NCBI RefSeq assembly: GCF_000315625.1
Contig: NW_005434664.1
Span: forward strand, 1,035,228-1,099,227
Source of the DNA: Guillardia theta CCMP2712
Lineage: Eukaryota; Cryptophyceae; Pyrenomonadales; Geminigeraceae
Direction of reading: 5' to 3'
DNA: 64,000 bases
Below the pieces are notes generated by a model. That model was not told where the DNA came from. It ran no database searches and worked only from the letters and a program-made list of their open reading frames with translations. Below, piece by piece: positions 59,687 to 64,000 of the stretch. The position numbers and the translations under genes were made by a program. Position 1 is the first letter of the stretch, and each line of letters opens with the position of its first letter.

Positions 59687-60293
59687 CGGAAGGACCCCCC
59701 TACCCCCTCACTGACTCACAGAGTCAGCCGCACTAGAGTACCACCCCGCCGTACTTGGGAGTCCTCTCGCGGAACTTTTACGTCGGTTGTTGTTTGCTTC
59801 CAGCAACAATTCACACGAACCCACCCTCCCTCCCAAGACCCAGCATGGGGTCAGCCATTGTCAGCCCACCGGTCACCCCAGTTATCTCATAGCCAGTACC
59901 CCCTTTTTCATCTAAGTGACCCCTTCGGTACCTACCCCGCGCACAGATTGCGTCCCTTGACCCACTACCCTCTCTCCACTGGGCCCCAGCACAGCACAAC
60001 CTCCCACAGCAGCCTCTCACCATCCCCTTCCGAAGTTCCTCCTCCTTCTCCCCCCCTCCTCCTTTCCCCCTCTCATCCTCTATCTCCCTCCCTTGCCTTG
60101 CCTTGCCTGACCTATGACACTTGCTGTTTTGCTCATGTTGCCTTCTTATGTTGTATAATTTCCCTATTTTCCCTGTGCTGTGTTATGAAATGATATTGAT
60201 GTTCAATTCTAGACTTGAAGTTATCATCCTTTCCAATCTTATTTCTTTTGTTACTGATCTTGGATGGCAATCTCACACAGTGATCAGGTTAGA

Positions 60294-62200
60294 ATGACTT
60301 CCACAGCAACCTCGAATACTGTTGTTCCCTTCGAAGAGCCGGTAGATGCAACCAAGGGCAAGCCTGATGTCTTCCGTGTCGATTTCAGCAACTACATGAG
60401 CACTCAGGTGTGAATGCGAGCATGCAGCGCCTCGTAAACCTGATCCTTCGCAGGACCTCATTGCAGAGATTGACAAGAAGCAGCTGATCGACCCCAAGAC
60501 TCACACTCGCGCGACCGATTTCGTCAACGGAGTGGTCAAGGATGAGAAGATACAAGACGTAGCTGGGCCCAAAGGGATGGGGGTGCTCAAGACTGCAAGT
60601 TTTCCCCACGACTACGCTGAAGAAAGGATCAAACGAGCGACTGGCACGCAGATGACTGCTTATCAAGTTCATCAGCACTTCGCGTCTCCGCAATTTGTTG
60701 CGATCGACAAAATTATCAAGGAGAACAAGGAAACAATTCTCCACATGTTCCCCACGATCGCGTACATCGGCTTTCCTTCCAATAATCAGACAATGACTGG
60801 GCCAGGGTTGATTATCCTTACCAACAAAAGAGTTTACATGTATTGCCACGAAGATCGAACAGCAGCTTCTGGAAGCGAGAACATGTTCGGAACAACTTGC
60901 TGGCCACGGCTGCTGTGTTGCTGCATTCCCGGTGGGTGCGCTTTCTGTCCATGCTGCAAGGTGAACAACGGAGAGTACGTACACGTGGCTACTCGTGAAA
61001 CAGAGGATATCTTTGCTGTTGTGGGCATAGAGGACATTCTTCCAAACAGTTTTTCTTTTGACAGGGCAGAGAGTACAAAACTGCAGAGGAAGTTCAGGTA
61101 CGAGTCATTCGATACAAGGTGTTGGCCGTGCGGCTGTTTCAACCTCTGCACGTGCATGTGCTGCGCGCCATGCTGCTGCTGCCTGACTCCCTGCCTCTGG
61201 TGGTTGCCCCAATGCTTGTGCCCTTGTGACCAAGGGGTGCGATGCGAAGTGCTCACATGCTCTGTGATAGAGCAGTGCTGCTGCATCTGCAGGTTCTGTT
61301 GCTATCACGGATACAGCTCGTTCAAATACGACTTTGGTTTTCATGATTTCAAACGAGTGGAGCCGTACGTGATCAGGGAGTTCACCAAGGGCGATGACAG
61401 CGAATGGTCCCTTGAGGAGCTGCAGGAGCTTGAAGAAGCGCTCATGATCCTCGAGTCAGGACTAGAGCACACGTGGCGAGATGGTTCAAAGACCAAAGGT
61501 GACACGCCTGATGCATGGAAGCATATGGTACGAGAGAGGCTTCCAAACAGGAGCGTCAAGCAGGTAAATTTGTCTCCCGATTCTCTGCCGACTTGTCTCA
61601 CTGCTGATCTCCCAAAGATTCTTCCTCTGATACTCGTCTGACACCACTTTTGACTAGTGTCAAAGTAAGCGCGAAGAGCTGAAAAAAGGATTCCGGACAT
61701 ACCAGAACTGCCGTGTCGCAGCGTATCGCGGAATCAACTTCAAGTACCTGGATCGAGCCAAGAACAAAGTGGGACGCCTTTCGTTGTCCAAAGATTCTCG
61801 ACATCTGAGTCTCGCTGCAGGCCTTGACGACGACGGCGATTGTGGACCATTCAGTCTGTAATGTCGAGGAGCTCTGCAAGTTCACGATTTCAGCAAACTC
61901 GATGGAAAACCTGGCGAAAGACGTCAAGATGGTACGAGGGAGGATGAGGCGACTTGAAACTGACAAGGTGCGATGATGCAGCTCAAGAACTCGATGAACG
62001 GTTACGAAAACAACGGCAGCAGCCTCGTGAGAGATGCCGTCCTCGACACGCCGTCCCTTGGCTCGCTCTTAGCCTCTCCCGGACAGCTGGCAAAGTTGGC
62101 GAAGAAGTATCTGGTGTGCTGCAATGAAGACTACTGCTTCGAGTTCTGCTGCGGAAAGCTCATGCTGGCATGCCCAAGATGCAGGCCATTGTGTTGGTGA
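60294..62200 (+). CDS. Hypothetical cysteine-rich protein
   Basis: No family recognised. Exon 1 is MTSTATSNTVVPFEEPVDAT to YMSTQ, followed by a large exon from DLIAEIDKKQLIDPK to NRSVKQ (about 60455-61563). Further exons are CQSKREELKKGFRTYQNCRV (about 61660), TTTAIVDHSVCNVEELCKFT (about 61820-61930) and KNSMNGYENNGSSLVRDAVL to RCRPLCW (61982-62200). The core has very dense Cys clusters (CWPRLLCCCIPGGCAFCPCC; CGCFNLCTCMCCAPCCCCL; CCCICRFCCYHG) separated by ordinary sequence with TGPGLIILTNKRVYMYC, which looks like a PH/GRAM-type strand pattern. Such clusters could be palmitoylation or metal-binding sites. Length is about 520 residues. Expression or homology data would be needed to assign it. 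Confidence 0.6.
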
Positions 62201-62485
62201 GATTGACGTGGAGACTTGACGGCTTGTCTGAGGCTTCTTGATGCAGGTGCTGGTTCTGATGGGGTCACGCTCTTTCTGTTGACTTGGATCAACAAGATCA
62301 AGTCTTCTCCTGCTCATCGGCATGTCAGGGATACTGTGTGTGTGTGTGTGTATTTGCAGCGTCAAATCGCGTCAACTTATGAGGATAAGATGCGACTGGT
62401 ATATTATTAGCGTCATTGATCGTTGGTTTATTAGCGTGATTGAATGAAGCTTAACCTCTGGACATGCTTGTCTTCTGGACATGCT

Positions 62486-62742
62486 TGTCTCGTCTCATGT
62501 CGACATGCTGTCTTCTCGTCTCGTCTCATGTCGACATGCTGTCTTCTCGTCTGGTCTCATGTCGACATGCTGTCTTCTCGTCTCGTCTCATGTCGACATG
62601 CTGTCTTCTCGTCTCGTCTCATGTCGACATGCTGTCTTCTCGTCTGGTCTCATGTCGACATGCTGTCTTCTCGTCTCGTCTCATGTCGACATGCTGTCTT
62701 CTCGTCTGGTCTCATGTCGACATGCTGTCTTCTCGTCTCGAC
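62486..62742 (+). repeat. 31-bp minisatellite with internal 12-bp palindrome
   Basis: Eight copies of a 31-bp unit (TCATGTCGACATGCTGTCTT + CTCGTCTCGTC), each containing the perfect palindrome CATGTCGACATG. The last bases alternate between CTCGTC and CTGGTC in the order C, G, C, C, G, C, G. All three plus frames are open, so open frames here are not evidence of coding. Confidence 0.95.
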
Positions 62743-62824
62743 GAGCTCGAGGCACCATGGAAGGCAACTACTAGGTCAGCTACAGCATCGGGCGCATCGG
62801 TCAGCTGGAGAAAGGAAGCGAGTA

Positions 62825-63120
62825 CACCCTACCACGTAGGGGTGGCATTGTATCAAGATAGGGGTAGGGGTACTTTGAAATTTGGAGGGTGGGTGGTCAA
62901 GGTATGACAAACATGGAGATGAAGAAATGGGAGGGTAGGGAGAGAGAAAGCAGTGAAAGCATCAGCAGAAGCAGCAGCTTCAACATCACCATTCGCATCA
63001 GCAGAAGCAGCAGCTTCAACTTCACCATTCGCATCAGCACAAGCAGCAGCATAAGCATCAGCAGTGTGTGTAGCGAGATCCGTAGCAATAACATTGGGAA
63101 GAAAAAAAACCAAAGTAGCA
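62825..63120 (+). other. G-rich patch and GCAGCAGCTTCAAC repeat
   Basis: 62825-62895 has TAGGGGTGG, ATAGGGGTAGGGGTA and GGAGGGTGGGTGG words. 62955-63055 has an approximately 36-bp sequence (AGCAGCAGCTTCAAC ... CACCATTCGCATC) repeated about 2.5 times. No gene is supported; both strands are open through the repeat. Confidence 0.6.
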
Positions 63121-63563
63121 GCAGAAGTTGAAGGAAGAAGGGGAGAAACGTGGTGACATGAAAGGCTAGAAGGACGGAAGGAGAATCACGCTTTCCTTGA
63201 CAAGGATGGTTTCATTGATAGTCTACTCCACAATCAACATCTTTGTCTGCCCCATCATTGCACCTCGATTGATTTTCAGCTATTGCCTCTTTCTTTTCAC
63301 GTAGAGTGCGAACACACTTGTTTGGCGGTGGGCGTGATTCCTTGTGTCTGATGTCTCAACGACTTTGATTCCTTGTGATGAATCTGTGTCCTGCTTTTGA
63401 ACTTTCATCCCGGTGATTTCACAGCTGAATTCTTTGAGGCTATTTTTGTTGGATCTATTGTTCTCCATAGACACATGTCACACCTTCTTTCTGTACATTT
63501 GATCCTTTCTACTGCCGCAAACCTTTCGCTGTCTGACATTTCATGTGCTAGCACACGATTGCC

Positions 63564-64000
63564 ATGCCTAGGCAGCATCCTCGCATCCATGCTTTGTGCA
63601 TTGGAGCAGGAGAATACCAATACATTGACAAGCTCGACGCGCCCAAGGATGCGAGGGCAATGCACAGGAAGTTTGAAGAGACACCTCTGTGCAAGTGTTT
63701 CTTGAATGTAGATCCGACATCCAAGGAGGACATGCAGAAGCAGCTGCAGGAGCTGGCCGAGTCCTCCTATGGTCGACCTCCTCAGGTCACTTTCATCTTC
63801 TACGCGGGGCATGGATGCCAGCTGACCAGCGGCCCGTTGGCCATGCTTCCTTGCAACTTCAAGGCTGCGGAGGAGGAAACGATGATGGAGGAGGGAACGT
63901 TCACTCTGGACGAGCTTCTGGATATTTTATATGAGTCTCACTGGTCCTGGAACAAGATCCCCGTCGTCTTCGTCATGGATGCTTGCAGGGAGTCAATTCA
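63564..64000 (+). CDS. Caspase-like (peptidase C14) protein, partial
   Basis: N-terminal 145 residues, open to the window edge. It starts MPRQHPRIHALCIGAGEYQY then IDKLDAPKDARAMHRKFEE, the C14 p20 opening in which a conserved Asp-Ala pair precedes the first helix. The catalytic His lies in FIFYAGHGCQL and the catalytic Cys in VVFVMDACRES (D-A-C-R, like caspases and metacaspases). Between them is TLDELLDILYESHWSW. The short N-terminus without a prodomain, and only about 60 residues between His and Cys, resemble stand-alone caspase-like domains of protists and bacteria. A cysteine protease is likely, but substrate preference cannot be told from this part. Confidence 0.75.
   Translation, partial: MPRQHPRIHALCIGAGEYQYIDKLDAPKDARAMHRKFEETPLCKCFLNVDPTSKEDMQKQLQELAESSYGRPPQVTFIFYAGHGCQLTSGPLAMLPCNFKAAEEETMMEEGTFTLDELLDILYESHWSWNKIPVVFVMDACRESI

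Noticed and set aside
62444-62907. Three overlapping open frames over the 31-bp minisatellite
   Set aside because: A 31-bp period rotates all frames through the same words. Openness reflects absence of stop triplets in the unit, not coding.

Overview
The window is intron-rich nuclear DNA from a protist, not bacterial or viral. Nearly every gene is cut by short GT-AG introns, often 43-60 nt, and both strands are used about equally. The gene set combines a nuclear actin-related protein, an HMG-box protein, PPIP5K and PICOT with flagellar genes (IFT56, an NME7-type NDK). A phosphofructokinase begins with a secretory-type signal peptide, as expected for an alga with a complex plastid. My best guess is a cryptophyte such as Guillardia theta; this is inference from gene content and intron style.

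Layout: 0.5-2.6 kb TraB-family gene (+); 2.9-4.7 kb coiled-coil gene (-); 4.7-5.6 kb extremely GC-rich island; 6.4-8.1 kb two near-identical small genes (+); 8.7-9.2 kb second island; 9.2-11.3 kb NME7-like kinase (+, with a 100-N gap); 11.5-14.6 kb phosphofructokinase (-); 15.9-17.5 kb HMG-box gene (+) running into a class I haem peroxidase (+, to 19.7 kb); 20.1-23.3 kb Arp4/ACTL6 (-); 24.6-25.3 kb membrane/coiled-coil protein (+); 26.5-28.3 kb PAF acetylhydrolase (+); 28.3-29.2 kb unknown gene (-); 29.7-31.2 kb PICOT glutaredoxin (+); 31.5-34.8 kb a 1.4 kb tandem duplication with divergent pairs of small genes; 34.9-35.9 kb large GC island; 36.9-40.3 kb PPIP5K/VIP1 (+); 41.1-43.1 kb unknown gene (+); 44.1 kb small mitochondrial-type protein (+); 44.8-48.3 kb IFT56/TTC26 (-); 49.9-51.3 kb zinc-finger/RING protein (+); 51.7-53.0 kb ubiquitin-like-fold gene (-); 54.8-56.0 kb PRA1 protein (+); 56.2-58.2 kb coiled-coil gene (-); 59 kb GC island; 60.3-62.2 kb Cys-rich protein (+); 62.5 kb 31-bp minisatellite; 63.6 kb caspase-like gene (+), cut by the window end.

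Most recognised genes are unrelated housekeeping functions. Two (NME7-like, IFT56) belong to the flagellum. The least explained material is (1) a family of six short genes sharing a 24-residue motif (F-L-x-[FY]-Y-G ... N-L-x-[ST]-D-F), all near the GC-rich islands, and (2) the islands themselves, built from a few short palindromic words and often paired with GGGGTAGGG-type G-rich tracts.

Exon boundaries were worked out by eye from splice sites, reading phase and family resemblance. Where a span is given for a multi-exon gene, the reading frame is not continuous across it.
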